Assembly: GCA_964350445.1 (NCBI GenBank)
Contig: CAYGKA010000002.1
Span: 1-64,000 of the forward strand
DNA length: 64,000 bases
Reading direction: 5' to 3'
Origin: Hwanghaeella sp964350445
Lineage (GTDB): Bacteria > Pseudomonadota > Alphaproteobacteria > UBA8366 > Aestuariispiraceae
Shown here: positions 16,890 through 24,773 of the stretch, one piece after another
How the letters are laid out: the number at the start of each line of letters is the position of its first letter
How positions within the stretch are numbered: the first letter of the stretch is position 1
Translations under genes and position numbers: made by a program
Notes under the pieces: generated by a model
The model's input: the letters and a program-made list of their open reading frames with translations, nothing else
Told to the model about the DNA's origin: nothing
Databases searched by the model: none

Positions 16890-17609
16890 CTAGGCGATTG
16901 CCGGCCGGTGCGCCCTCATGACCGTGTGCCGCACGAACGGGCTTAGTCCGATGATCAGGATTCCGATGGAGAACAGACACCATACCGCCGGCATCTCGTT
17001 CGGGTTCGATGTCAAAACCGAAGCCAGTATCGGCCCCGCGGCAAAGTGGAAAAGGACGAACCGCCAACTTCCGTAAATCAGCGGCAGCAGGAACACAGCG
17101 ATGTAATAATCGGGAAAATCGATGTGGAAGCCAATGAGGTCCGAGACCACGTCATAAAGCCCGTTCAACGGCATTTCCCAAGCAATGTGCCAATTGCCGG
17201 AAACCAGGCAAAACGCCTCGCCGCATAGGATGTCGCCCGGTTCACAAGCGCCCGCCCAATCGACGGGCGCCAGCCGAAACAGCATCAGCGCCGAACAGAC
17301 CGCGGCCACGCCATAGACCCAACACCGCACGCGCGCCGACACCGGCGCCGGCGCGATCGCCATCGCAAAGGCGTTGATGAATAGCGGCTGAAAGGCGATG
17401 TGAAGATACGACAGGACAGTGATCGACTGATTGACCGGCGTGCCGCATTCGTCAACGACGGCATAGCCCGCGGCCTGCAGCGCCTCCATCGCGGTGAAAT
17501 AACCAAGGGTCAGCCAGATCGCCTTTGGCTCCCCGCGCGCCACCGTGATGGCCACCGCAGCGGCACCAAGCCCCACCATCGCCACCGAGGCCGTCGCGTT
17601 CCAGCACAT
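16890..17609 (-). CDS. Multi-pass membrane protein, DUF5765-like
   Basis: A 239-residue hydrophobic protein with about six to seven membrane segments. It begins MCWNATAS, followed by alternating helices, and contains three cysteines in the CEPGDILCGEAFC segment and a conserved-looking WHIAWEMPLN. This pattern resembles a family of uncharacterised membrane proteins (DUF5765) found in marine bacteria. I chose ATG 17609 because homologues as I recall them begin at MCWN and the upstream extension is basic and hydrophilic. It is convergent with the binding-protein gene. No function can be assigned. Confidence 0.65.
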   Translation of the reverse strand: MCWNATASVAMVGLGAAAVAITVARGEPKAIWLTLGYFTAMEALQAAGYAVVDECGTPVNQSITVLSYLHIAFQPLFINAFAMAIAPAPVSARVRCWVYGVAAVCSALMLFRLAPVDWAGACEPGDILCGEAFCLVSGNWHIAWEMPLNGLYDVVSDLIGFHIDFPDYYIAVFLLPLIYGSWRFVLFHFAAGPILASVLTSNPNEMPAVWCLFSIGILIIGLSPFVRHTVMRAHRPAIA

Positions 17610-17779
17610 AGGAAGTCCTTTCGCTGTCCACCGACGGACCGCCACGTGGCGATAGTGGCTTCAAATTTTCGCATTACATTCGGAAGGGGCCTTCTCCATC
17701 CGGTTTTGTCGCTTCGTGCCCTGCACGCTACGGGCATTATTCGCCATAGTCCATTTTGGCTTTCGGCAGTTCGAGCCTT

Positions 17780-18763
17780 CTAAGGCGCCTCGAACCTCAG
17801 AAACGCATTGGCTTCGGCAAACACCTGCGGCGCGCGCCGTTCCGCACTGATGAAATGGCCGCCATCGGCGATTTCCGCATAGTGGCGGGCATCCGTTCCC
17901 AGACGGTCGAACAGGCTGAGCGCATCCGACCGGGTTGAGGTCAGATCCGCCCCGCCACGCAGCAACAGCACCGGGCAGGTGATCGCGGCGGGATCGTAAA
18001 GCGCGCGTCCGTTGAACGCCTCCCAGAGGTCGAGAAAAGTACCGTTCGGCGCGCGGAAGGCCGGCGGGGTCCGGCCGGCGGATGACGGGTCGTCGGCGAG
18101 CGACGCCTGAAACATCGCCGTCAGGACGGCATCGTCCCGGCGGGTGACGCCGGGCGGACATTCCTCGTCCCAGCGCAGCCGCGTCGTTTCCTCATTCACC
18201 CAGCGGAAGGCCCCGAAGGCGGGATTGATCCGGGACGGGTCCGCCGGGTCGGCCAGAAGCTTCAGCCAACCCTGGTTCCGCTCCGCATAGATCGGCGCGT
18301 AGAGCAGCAGCCGTTTGACCTTGTCCCGCCCGATGGTAGAGGCATAACGCGCGGTGGTGATCGACCCCCAGGACCCGCCACCCAACGCGATGCGGGTCAC
18401 GCCATGCCGCGCGGTCAGCCAACTCACCGCATCGTCGATATCCCGCAGCGCCTGATCCCCTGTGGCATAGGGGCGATCCGCCGTCTCCATCACCGTCGAT
18501 CGCGATTTCCCATAGCCGCGAATGTCGATCGCATAGGCTGTGAAGCCCGCATCAGCGATCGCCTGCAGCCAGCTCGCGCCGGGATGGGCGACGTCATAAA
18601 GCGGGCTGGCATAGGTCGCGCCATGGACCAGCAGGACGGGTTTGCAGCCCAACGGTTCCTTGCCCGCCGGCGCCCGCATTCGCAGATGCAGGCGCAGCCC
18701 GTCCTCATCCGTCGAGTCCACGTATTGGGAGGCCGCCGTATCGTGGATCCGCCAGTCCGCCAT
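17780..18763 (-). CDS. Alpha/beta hydrolase
   Basis: 327 residues from ATG 18763, which has a strong Shine-Dalgarno (GGGGAGGGA) just upstream. The alpha/beta-hydrolase landmarks are HGATY (oxyanion region), IDIRGYGKS, the nucleophile elbow GGGSWGS with the serine near residue 147, the acid in RGGADLTS and the C-terminal catalytic histidine in IADGGHFIS. A cap region of about 100 residues lies between the elbow and the acid. It is likely an esterase or amidase-like hydrolase; the substrate is unknown. There is no signal peptide. Its 5' side faces the truncated thiamine-diphosphate enzyme remnant. The 170-base spacer to the upstream membrane-protein gene holds no other gene. Confidence 0.85.
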   Translation of the reverse strand: MADWRIHDTAASQYVDSTDEDGLRLHLRMRAPAGKEPLGCKPVLLVHGATYASPLYDVAHPGASWLQAIADAGFTAYAIDIRGYGKSRSTVMETADRPYATGDQALRDIDDAVSWLTARHGVTRIALGGGSWGSITTARYASTIGRDKVKRLLLYAPIYAERNQGWLKLLADPADPSRINPAFGAFRWVNEETTRLRWDEECPPGVTRRDDAVLTAMFQASLADDPSSAGRTPPAFRAPNGTFLDLWEAFNGRALYDPAAITCPVLLLRGGADLTSTRSDALSLFDRLGTDARHYAEIADGGHFISAERRAPQVFAEANAFLRFEAP

Positions 18764-18941
18764 TTCCGTCCCTCCCCTTTTGATGCGCCGTCGCCGCAAC
18801 GCCGTTCCGAAAAGAGAACCACTTGGGGTCGTTGTTTACCATCCGAAAAGGGAAGGTCGACCCGGCGCAACGACCCGTAAAACTCTTGCGGATCGGCTCG
18901 GTACAACGAGCCTTGCGAAAACGACGGCGGTAGCCCCCTCC

Positions 18942-19062
18942 GTGGATAGGCAGATGAACGGCGCGCAAGTCATTCTGAAGATATTGAAGCCGCATAAGTT
19001 TCGGCATGTCTTCCGCCTGACTGGCGAAACCGCCATCGGCTGGGACATGGACGGGAAACCGT
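18942..19062 (+). pseudogene. Truncated 5' remnant of a thiamine-diphosphate enzyme gene
   Basis: This stretch matches the start of the intact gene at 24774. Both read GTG-GAT-x-CAG-ATG-AAC-GGC and then continue in frame through QVILK, RHVF, GET and IGW. By hand count about 86 of 104 aligned bases agree. Weaker similarity extends upstream (around 18870-18900 against 24720-24750, including the ACCCGTxxAACTCTTG core). Similarity stops near 19062, about 40 codons in, and the DctQ gene ends at 19077 on the other strand. The copy lacks more than 90 percent of the coding region, so it cannot be functional. The rest of the 18764-19076 spacer has no gene. Confidence 0.8.
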
Positions 19063-19076
19063 CCCCGGACCTAGGA

Positions 19077-19613
19077 TCAATCCAGCCGGGCGCCTGGCTC
19101 GGGCGGAAGTTCCACATCGGAAGGGCCTGCCCAGCGAGCGGCAAGATGGATTAGAATGATGATCATGGAAAGCGGCACGGCAGCGGCAATCCAGACCATG
19201 GGGATGCCGAGCGTGTCGGCCGTGAGCCCCGCTTGACGCGCCAAATAGCCTTTTTCAAAGCCGCCGCGCAGGCCAATGAAACAAAAATAAAGCACGGGTC
19301 CCGTGAAAACGATCACGGCGGCGGACTGGATTGCCTCAGCCAGGAAACCCAGCAGATGCGGGCGGTCAGGCAAGACACTGCTCATCAGCACCGCATCGGA
19401 TCGTGTCTTGAACGAAAGTGTCGCACCCAACAGTCCGGTCCAGACCATCATGTAGCGCGCGACATCCTCTGTCCAAATCGGCGGTGCGGAAAAACTGTAG
19501 CGCGCCACCACCTGCACCATCACGGTCACGAACATGCCGCATACGGCAAACACCGCTACGCGTCGCGTTATCGCGTGAATACCGGAACTGACCCCGATGA
19601 CGAACTGGCGCAT
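19077..19613 (-). CDS. TRAP transporter small permease (DctQ-like)
   Basis: About 178 residues with four membrane helices and the DctQ pattern, including a conserved W near ARYMMVWTGLLGATLSFKTRSDAVLMS. It is the small membrane subunit of a tripartite ATP-independent periplasmic transporter and pairs with the large permease at 20680-21963. ATG 19613 is preferred to TTG 19628 because an AAAGGG Shine-Dalgarno lies between them. It is the last gene of the leftward module and ends 15 bases from the broken gene remnant. The gene order is large permease, binding protein, small permease, which differs from the common P-Q-M order. Confidence 0.88.
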   Translation of the reverse strand: MRQFVIGVSSGIHAITRRVAVFAVCGMFVTVMVQVVARYSFSAPPIWTEDVARYMMVWTGLLGATLSFKTRSDAVLMSSVLPDRPHLLGFLAEAIQSAAVIVFTGPVLYFCFIGLRGGFEKGYLARQAGLTADTLGIPMVWIAAAVPLSMIIILIHLAARWAGPSDVELPPEPGARLD

Positions 19614-19676
19614 TGCCAACCCTTTCAAGTCAAAATCGTCGGGCCGGCACTGGGAAGCCGGCCCGACTGCACCAAC

Positions 19677-20657
19677 TTATCGGGTTGCGCCCGACAGCCC
19701 GGTCCATACCTTCACATCGTCTTCAGGCAGCAGGCCCGAGTGATAAACCGGCTCAGACAGTTTGCGGAACGCATCGCGTTCTTCGGCGCTCAGCCGCTGG
19801 ACGGTGACACCTTCCGCTTCCAAAGCGTCAAGCGCGGAAACCGCAGCCTTGTCCAACCAATCCTGCGTGGCGGCATCCGCCGTCGCGACCGCTTGATCGA
19901 CAGCTTTGCGATCGGCATCCGACAGACCGTCATACCAGAGCTTTGACACAATCACCGCACGAATCGGAATGATCACACCCGCGTCGGAAAAGTTCTTAAC
20001 GAAATCCGTCTGCCCAAACATGATCGGCACGAAGGGGGAGTTCAGATAACCGTCGATAACCCCGGTCTGAAGACCCGCAGGCACTTCGCCCCAAGGCACA
20101 ATCGTTCCCGTGGATCCCCAGGCCTGATACATCGCGATTTGCGCGTCATCAAGAGCGCGCATCCGAAGCGGCGCCATATCCGCTGGCTTCCGAACAGCCG
20201 TGGTCGTGGTGATGATTCCCGACGAAGGCCCGATCGGCACCAGGGCCAGCAGCACGACGTCCTGCGCAGCGATCTTCGCATTGACCCGGTCAAAAATCTT
20301 ACCTTCCTTGACCGCTCGTTGTAGGTGGGCCGCGTTGTCGAAAATGTAGGGTAGCCGCACGCCGTAAATGAAGGGATCTATCTGAGCGACGGCGCGAACA
20401 TCAGAGAGCGAGACTTCCAACAGGCCCGTCGAAAGCTGATCGAGTTTCTCGGCCTCGTTGCCGACCGATCCCCGCGGCATTTCACGGACCTCCATGCCAG
20501 CTTCCTTCAAAACGTTCCCGAACGTGTAGGCCCAAGTGTAGGAACCGGATGTCTTTAGATCCGGCTTGCCGTCCAACGCGATCTTGACCTCCGCCTTCAC
20601 AACGGCGGTCGAAGCTGCCAGCGCGGCTAGCGCGAATACAAACGATTTAAGCTTCAT
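19677..20657 (-). CDS. TRAP transporter substrate-binding protein (DctP family)
   Basis: 326 residues. An N-terminal signal peptide (basic start, hydrophobic core, cleavage after VVKA) exports it to the periplasm. The mature part follows the DctP fold: a strand at EVKIALDG, GSVGNEAEKLDQLSTGLLEVSLSD, IRVxG-like segments around PLRMRALDDAQIAMYQAWGS, and GEVPAGLQTGVIDGYLN, which is the usual ligand-binding and carboxylate-coordinating region. TRAP systems import organic acids and related anions. Since an amidase gene heads this module, an amide-containing or carboxylated ligand is plausible but unproven. A 22-base gap separates it from the large permease gene. Confidence 0.9.
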   Translation of the reverse strand: MKLKSFVFALAALAASTAVVKAEVKIALDGKPDLKTSGSYTWAYTFGNVLKEAGMEVREMPRGSVGNEAEKLDQLSTGLLEVSLSDVRAVAQIDPFIYGVRLPYIFDNAAHLQRAVKEGKIFDRVNAKIAAQDVVLLALVPIGPSSGIITTTTAVRKPADMAPLRMRALDDAQIAMYQAWGSTGTIVPWGEVPAGLQTGVIDGYLNSPFVPIMFGQTDFVKNFSDAGVIIPIRAVIVSKLWYDGLSDADRKAVDQAVATADAATQDWLDKAAVSALDALEAEGVTVQRLSAEERDAFRKLSEPVYHSGLLPEDDVKVWTGLSGATR

Positions 20658-20679
20658 TTCGTTTCCTCCAATTTTTTTA

Positions 20680-21963
20680 CTAGTTTACGGTAAATCCTGC
20701 CAGGCGCGGTAGCGCGAGGCTAATCTCGGGCCAGCGGGCGAGCGCCAGCAGCAAAAGAACCTGAACGACGACGAAGGGCAGAGTGGCATAGGCCAATCGC
20801 CAATAATTCAACGAAGTCAGCGCGGAAACGACGACAAGGCATTTCCCAAGTGGCGGGGTGATCAACCCGACACACAGGTTGAAGCAGAGCACGATACCGA
20901 GATGGATCGGGTCGATGCCCTGCGCCAGCGCTTGCGGCGCGAAGAGGGGGATCAAAAGCGACAGCGCAACAGGCGTGTCCATGAACATTCCGGCGACCAG
21001 GAATATCCCGACCAGGAAAAACAGGTATCGCGTGCCCGTCAGGCCGATGCTCTCCACCCAGTCCGCCAATGCCTGCGACCAGCCCATCTGCCCGGCCAGA
21101 TAGCCCAGTACGGATATCGCGGCGAGAATAATGAAGATGGTCCCCGTCAATCGTGCTGTCGCCTCAGCCGCCTCATAAAGAACGCGCAGGTTGATCCCCT
21201 TATAGAAAAAGCCTGCGCAAACCGAGAACAGAACAGCGACGGCCGATCCTTCTGTGGGGGTGGCCAAGCCAAACACCAACGTTCCCAGAATGATGGCGGG
21301 CAGGCAGAGTGCCGGTAGCGCCCTGCCAAAGCTGGCCCAAAAGCGCGGCAGATCGTCTGAGGCTCCGCCGGGATGATTGCGCAACATCGCAATGACGGCG
21401 TTGAGGGCGATCAGCGCTACCGCCAAGAGGATGCCCGGCAGAATGCCCGCCGTGAACAGCCCGGCAACCGACGCCCCTGTCAAACCACCGTATATGATCA
21501 TGATGATTGAGGGCGGTATGATGGGTCCGATCATTGAGGATGCTGCCGTAACCGCCCCGGCATAGTAGGGGTCGTAGCCCCGTCGCCGCATTTCCGGAAC
21601 GAAGGTGCGCGACAAGGCAGCACTATCCGCAATGGCAGATCCCGATATTCCAGCGAAAAACACGCTGGTCAGAATATTCACATGGCCCAACCCACCGCGG
21701 AACCGGCCGACTATCGACAGGGAGAAATCGATGAGGCTGCTGGTAACCCCGGCACGGGTCATGATCTCCGCGGTGAAAATGAAAAGCGGCATCGCCATGA
21801 AGGCGAACACGTCCAACTGCGCGAAAATGCGCTGCGGCAAAATCGATAGATACTGCGCCTTATCGACCGCGACGAAAGACAGTACGGAAACGGCGCCCAT
21901 CAGATAGGCGAACGCCGTGCCGCTGAGCAGAAGAACGAAGAATACTATGGGGACGATCCACAT
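20680..21963 (-). CDS. TRAP transporter large permease (DctM-like)
   Basis: 427 residues with about 12 membrane helices, the expected size for DctM. Typical DctM segments are visible: MAMPLFIFTAEIMTRAGV, the SGSAIADSAALSRTFVPEM loop, a SSMIGPIIPPSIIMIIYG helix hairpin, and CVGLITPPLGKCL near the end. It forms the sodium-driven channel together with DctQ. Its start lies 12 bases after the amidase stop codon, so translation is probably coupled, tying amide hydrolysis to the transporter. Confidence 0.93.
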   Translation of the reverse strand: MWIVPIVFFVLLLSGTAFAYLMGAVSVLSFVAVDKAQYLSILPQRIFAQLDVFAFMAMPLFIFTAEIMTRAGVTSSLIDFSLSIVGRFRGGLGHVNILTSVFFAGISGSAIADSAALSRTFVPEMRRRGYDPYYAGAVTAASSMIGPIIPPSIIMIIYGGLTGASVAGLFTAGILPGILLAVALIALNAVIAMLRNHPGGASDDLPRFWASFGRALPALCLPAIILGTLVFGLATPTEGSAVAVLFSVCAGFFYKGINLRVLYEAAEATARLTGTIFIILAAISVLGYLAGQMGWSQALADWVESIGLTGTRYLFFLVGIFLVAGMFMDTPVALSLLIPLFAPQALAQGIDPIHLGIVLCFNLCVGLITPPLGKCLVVVSALTSLNYWRLAYATLPFVVVQVLLLLALARWPEISLALPRLAGFTVN

Positions 21964-21975
21964 CCACTGACTCCC

Positions 21976-23505
21976 TCAAACCGCAGTGCGCGCGGAAACC
22001 GCCACACCGTCAGTGGAGCCGTTTGAGACCGGCGGCGCGACGACAATACTGTGCAAGTCCGACTCTTGAGCCCGCAATACGTCAAAATCCGGGCGTGGAC
22101 GGCCAGTTTCGGAGTCTCGAGCAAGAAAAGTTTCGAGCGCCTTGGCGGATGCCAGCAGACGGGCGTCCTGATGCATGCCACCCAGCATCTGCAGGCCGAA
22201 CGGCATACCTTTCGGATCCTTGCCCGACGGAATCGTTATGGCTGGTCCGCCGGTCAAGGACCCCCGATAGGCCAAGGCAAGCCAGCGGTAGTAGACATCC
22301 ATATCTTGACCGTCGATTCGCTTGGCAAAGGGTTCCTTCCAGGGAAACGGCGAGACAGGCGCCGTCGGTAGCAAAATAGCGTCCAGACCTTCCATCCGCG
22401 CATTGAACCGGCGCAATATCCTGGTCTGCTCCGCATGGGCCCAGGCCCGGTCCTCCAAAGTGAACTGTTTGGCTATTTCCACATTGTCATGAATGTTCCG
22501 GCCGAAGTCCTCGGGCGCTTCTTCCACCCCCTTTCCAAAGGCGGCTACGAAACTTTCAGCACGCAGAATGTCGAATACCTGGTCCATGTAACCCAGGTTC
22601 AGGTCCACAGGCCGACACTCCGCCACGTGGGGTGAGAGGGCGGCCACACGCTTCCGGAAGGTCTCTCGGATTTCCGGATCGACCGGCGCGCCTCCGAAAT
22701 CCTCACTGATGCCGATCCGCAATTCACCAAGAACCGCTTCCGGCAAAATGTCGAAACGGGCCGGGTCGGAAGGCGCAGACAGAGGATCATCCGGATTATA
22801 TCCGCAGATCGCCCTCAGCATCAGGATCAAATCGTCCATGCACCGCGCCATCGGGCCCAACACCGAAATCCCGGACCAACCAAGCGTCCGTGTAGGATGG
22901 GGCACGACATCGACGGAGGGCCGAAACCCGACCACCCCACACAATGCGGCGGGCAAACGCAAGGAACCGCCGGTGTCGGACCCTGTGCAAAGCGGCAGCA
23001 GGTCTGTCGCAAGCGCCGCAGCCGATCCGCCCGAAGAACCGCCGGCTATCAATGAGGAGTCGAAGGGATTGCCTGTCGCACCCCAAACAGGGTTGCGTGT
23101 ATTTCCACCCGCGCCCATCTCGGGCACGTTCGTTTTTGCAAGGACGATCGCGCCTTGCTCACGCAGTCGCGCAACCATCGGCAGGTCTGCGTCGGGGATG
23201 TATCCTCGCGAACGCGGACTTCCATAGGTAGTCAGAAGGCCTTGTGTCTCCTGCAGGTCCTTCACACCGATCGGCAACCCGTCCAGCAACCCCTTCGGCC
23301 GCCCTTCTTGCCAACGGGTCGTCGCCTCCACTGCGTCAGCAACGGCTCGCACCGTATCAAACGCGGTCAGGGCGTTGATGGCTGGATTGAGATCGGAGAT
23401 TCGCCGCAGGCAGGCGGAGACCAAATCGCTTGGTGTGAAAGTGCCTTGCGCAAAGGCGGCGAGCATCTCCGTAGCGGAGAGTTCGGCAATATTTGAAACG
23501 GACAT
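21976..23505 (-). CDS. Amidase signature family hydrolase
   Basis: About 509 residues from ATG 23505. Amidase-signature enzymes use a Ser-cisSer-Lys triad to hydrolyse amides. Here the Lys lies in LPIGVKDLQ, the glycine-rich core reads IAGGSSGGSAAALAT with the cis-Ser, and GSDTGGSLRLPAALCGVVG carries the nucleophile. The family spans aryl-acyl amidases, indoleacetamide hydrolases, GatA and others, and the substrate here cannot be read. It is not GatA, given the lack of GatB/C neighbours and the TRAP context. It is the first structural gene of the LysR-controlled leftward module and is followed 12 bases later by the large permease. Length is normal for the family. Confidence 0.9.
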   Translation of the reverse strand: MSVSNIAELSATEMLAAFAQGTFTPSDLVSACLRRISDLNPAINALTAFDTVRAVADAVEATTRWQEGRPKGLLDGLPIGVKDLQETQGLLTTYGSPRSRGYIPDADLPMVARLREQGAIVLAKTNVPEMGAGGNTRNPVWGATGNPFDSSLIAGGSSGGSAAALATDLLPLCTGSDTGGSLRLPAALCGVVGFRPSVDVVPHPTRTLGWSGISVLGPMARCMDDLILMLRAICGYNPDDPLSAPSDPARFDILPEAVLGELRIGISEDFGGAPVDPEIRETFRKRVAALSPHVAECRPVDLNLGYMDQVFDILRAESFVAAFGKGVEEAPEDFGRNIHDNVEIAKQFTLEDRAWAHAEQTRILRRFNARMEGLDAILLPTAPVSPFPWKEPFAKRIDGQDMDVYYRWLALAYRGSLTGGPAITIPSGKDPKGMPFGLQMLGGMHQDARLLASAKALETFLARDSETGRPRPDFDVLRAQESDLHSIVVAPPVSNGSTDGVAVSARTAV

Positions 23506-23603
23506 GGATTCATTGCGCCTACACGGCCAGCTCAGTGACCGCCTAGACTGCCTCCCCACCTGATTTATTTTATTTGGTAAAGTTTAGCGCGGTTAACTCG
23601 CAA

Positions 23604-23620
23604 GAAATATTGAGTATTTC
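23604..23620. promoter_or_regulatory. Candidate LysR operator upstream of the amidase-TRAP operon
   Basis: A perfect inverted repeat, GAAATA (23604-23609), 5-base core, TATTTC (23615-23620), sits in the 125-base spacer between the LysR stop codon and the amidase start, about 100 bases before that start. It is AT-rich against a GC-rich background and contains the T-N11-A layout typical of LysR-type sites. Assignment to the adjacent regulator is inference from position. Confidence 0.55.
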
Positions 23621-23630
23621 GCTACAAACC

Positions 23631-24605
23631 TTAACCGGAAGGAATGGTTTCCCGCTGTGCGGCGGACTCCCGAAGGCATTTCAGGAAAAGGGACAATGTA
23701 CTGTTCGCCGCCTCTTGTTCGGCCCTCCAATAGCAGCGGGCCTCGGAGAGAAACCCGTGCGTATCGAGAGGCAAAACGACAATGTCCCCGCGCGCCAGAT
23801 GCGATTCAGCAAGACTTTGCGGGAAGAGGCAGAGCGCCGGCATTTGCCGCAGAATTTCAAGGTTCAGAGTAAGGGAGACCGATGCGATTATATTGCGTGG
23901 CGGTGCCAACCCGTTTTCCGCAAACAGAGTGTCGACCGCGCGACGGGCAACTGAATTTGCCTGTGGCAGGATCCAAGGCCATTCAATTGCGTCTTCCCAC
24001 CCAACTTGGGCAGAACGGCCGAGCGGATGATCCCGCCCGGCAACAACAACCAGCGGCTCGCTGAACAAGACGCTTTGTTCAATCCCCGGAAGGTCCTGCG
24101 GATGCCAGATACGGGCAATCAATAGATCCAACATCCCGGACTCCAGCTGCGGATAGAGCGATACAAAATGGCCCTCGGTAACCGAGATCGTTGCCTCGGG
24201 GCCACTCCGTTTCAACAGAGCAATTGCGGGCGGCAACAAGATCGGAGCGACCGAGCCGACCACCCCCAAATTTACCGATCCGGCAACACCACTGGCCATG
24301 GCTTCTATGTCGAAGGCTGCTCGGTCGAGCTGTCTCAACACCTGCCGGGCGTGATCCGCAAGGCGAAGGCCGATTGGGGTAAGACTTAGTCGATTGCGTT
24401 CCCGTATCACAATCGGGGCACCGACAATCCGCTCCAACTCTTTGATCTGCTTGGAGACCGCAGGTTGGGTTACATTCATCGCCTCCGCCACACGCGCGAC
24501 CAACTTCTGTTGCGACAGTTCGGAAATCACGCGCAGGTGTCGTATCGTCAGGGACTTATGCAGGTCGAGCGCTTGAATTTCCGTTTCTCCCTGCTGGCAC
24601 CACAA
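23631..24605 (-). CDS. LysR-type transcriptional regulator
   Basis: 324 residues. An N-terminal winged helix-turn-helix reads LTIRHLRVISELSQQKLVARVAEAMNVTQPAVSKQIKELERIVGAPI (given here as the region about residues 19-65), followed by the linker helix and a periplasmic-binding-like effector domain to the end. The LysR family normally activates adjacent genes upon binding a small effector, here perhaps the TRAP substrate or amidase product. It is on the same strand as, and upstream of, the amidase and TRAP genes rather than divergent, with a palindromic site between them. The only in-frame canonical start is TTG 24605, which has a weak context, so the true start may lie slightly downstream at a rare codon. 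Confidence 0.88.
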   Translation of the reverse strand: MWCQQGETEIQALDLHKSLTIRHLRVISELSQQKLVARVAEAMNVTQPAVSKQIKELERIVGAPIVIRERNRLSLTPIGLRLADHARQVLRQLDRAAFDIEAMASGVAGSVNLGVVGSVAPILLPPAIALLKRSGPEATISVTEGHFVSLYPQLESGMLDLLIARIWHPQDLPGIEQSVLFSEPLVVVAGRDHPLGRSAQVGWEDAIEWPWILPQANSVARRAVDTLFAENGLAPPRNIIASVSLTLNLEILRQMPALCLFPQSLAESHLARGDIVVLPLDTHGFLSEARCYWRAEQEAANSTLSLFLKCLRESAAQRETIPSG

Positions 24606-24773
24606 ACTTACCGGCGCAGTGTACGTTCAAGATGCACCAATGGTCCATCAATCGCTTCGAATGACTGGTGTCTTGGACGGCCGTCACCGTCGATCATCCT
24701 GCCCGCTCGACCGGATGCGTCGACCCGTGTAACTCTTGTCCCTCGGCTGGAGTTTGGAACGGAGGACCCTTTC

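Noticed and set aside
16874..16903. A stem-loop CGGCAAT/ATTGCCG after the solute-binding protein gene as terminator
   Set aside because: No T-run follows and part of it lies in the end of the convergent gene, so it is likely chance.
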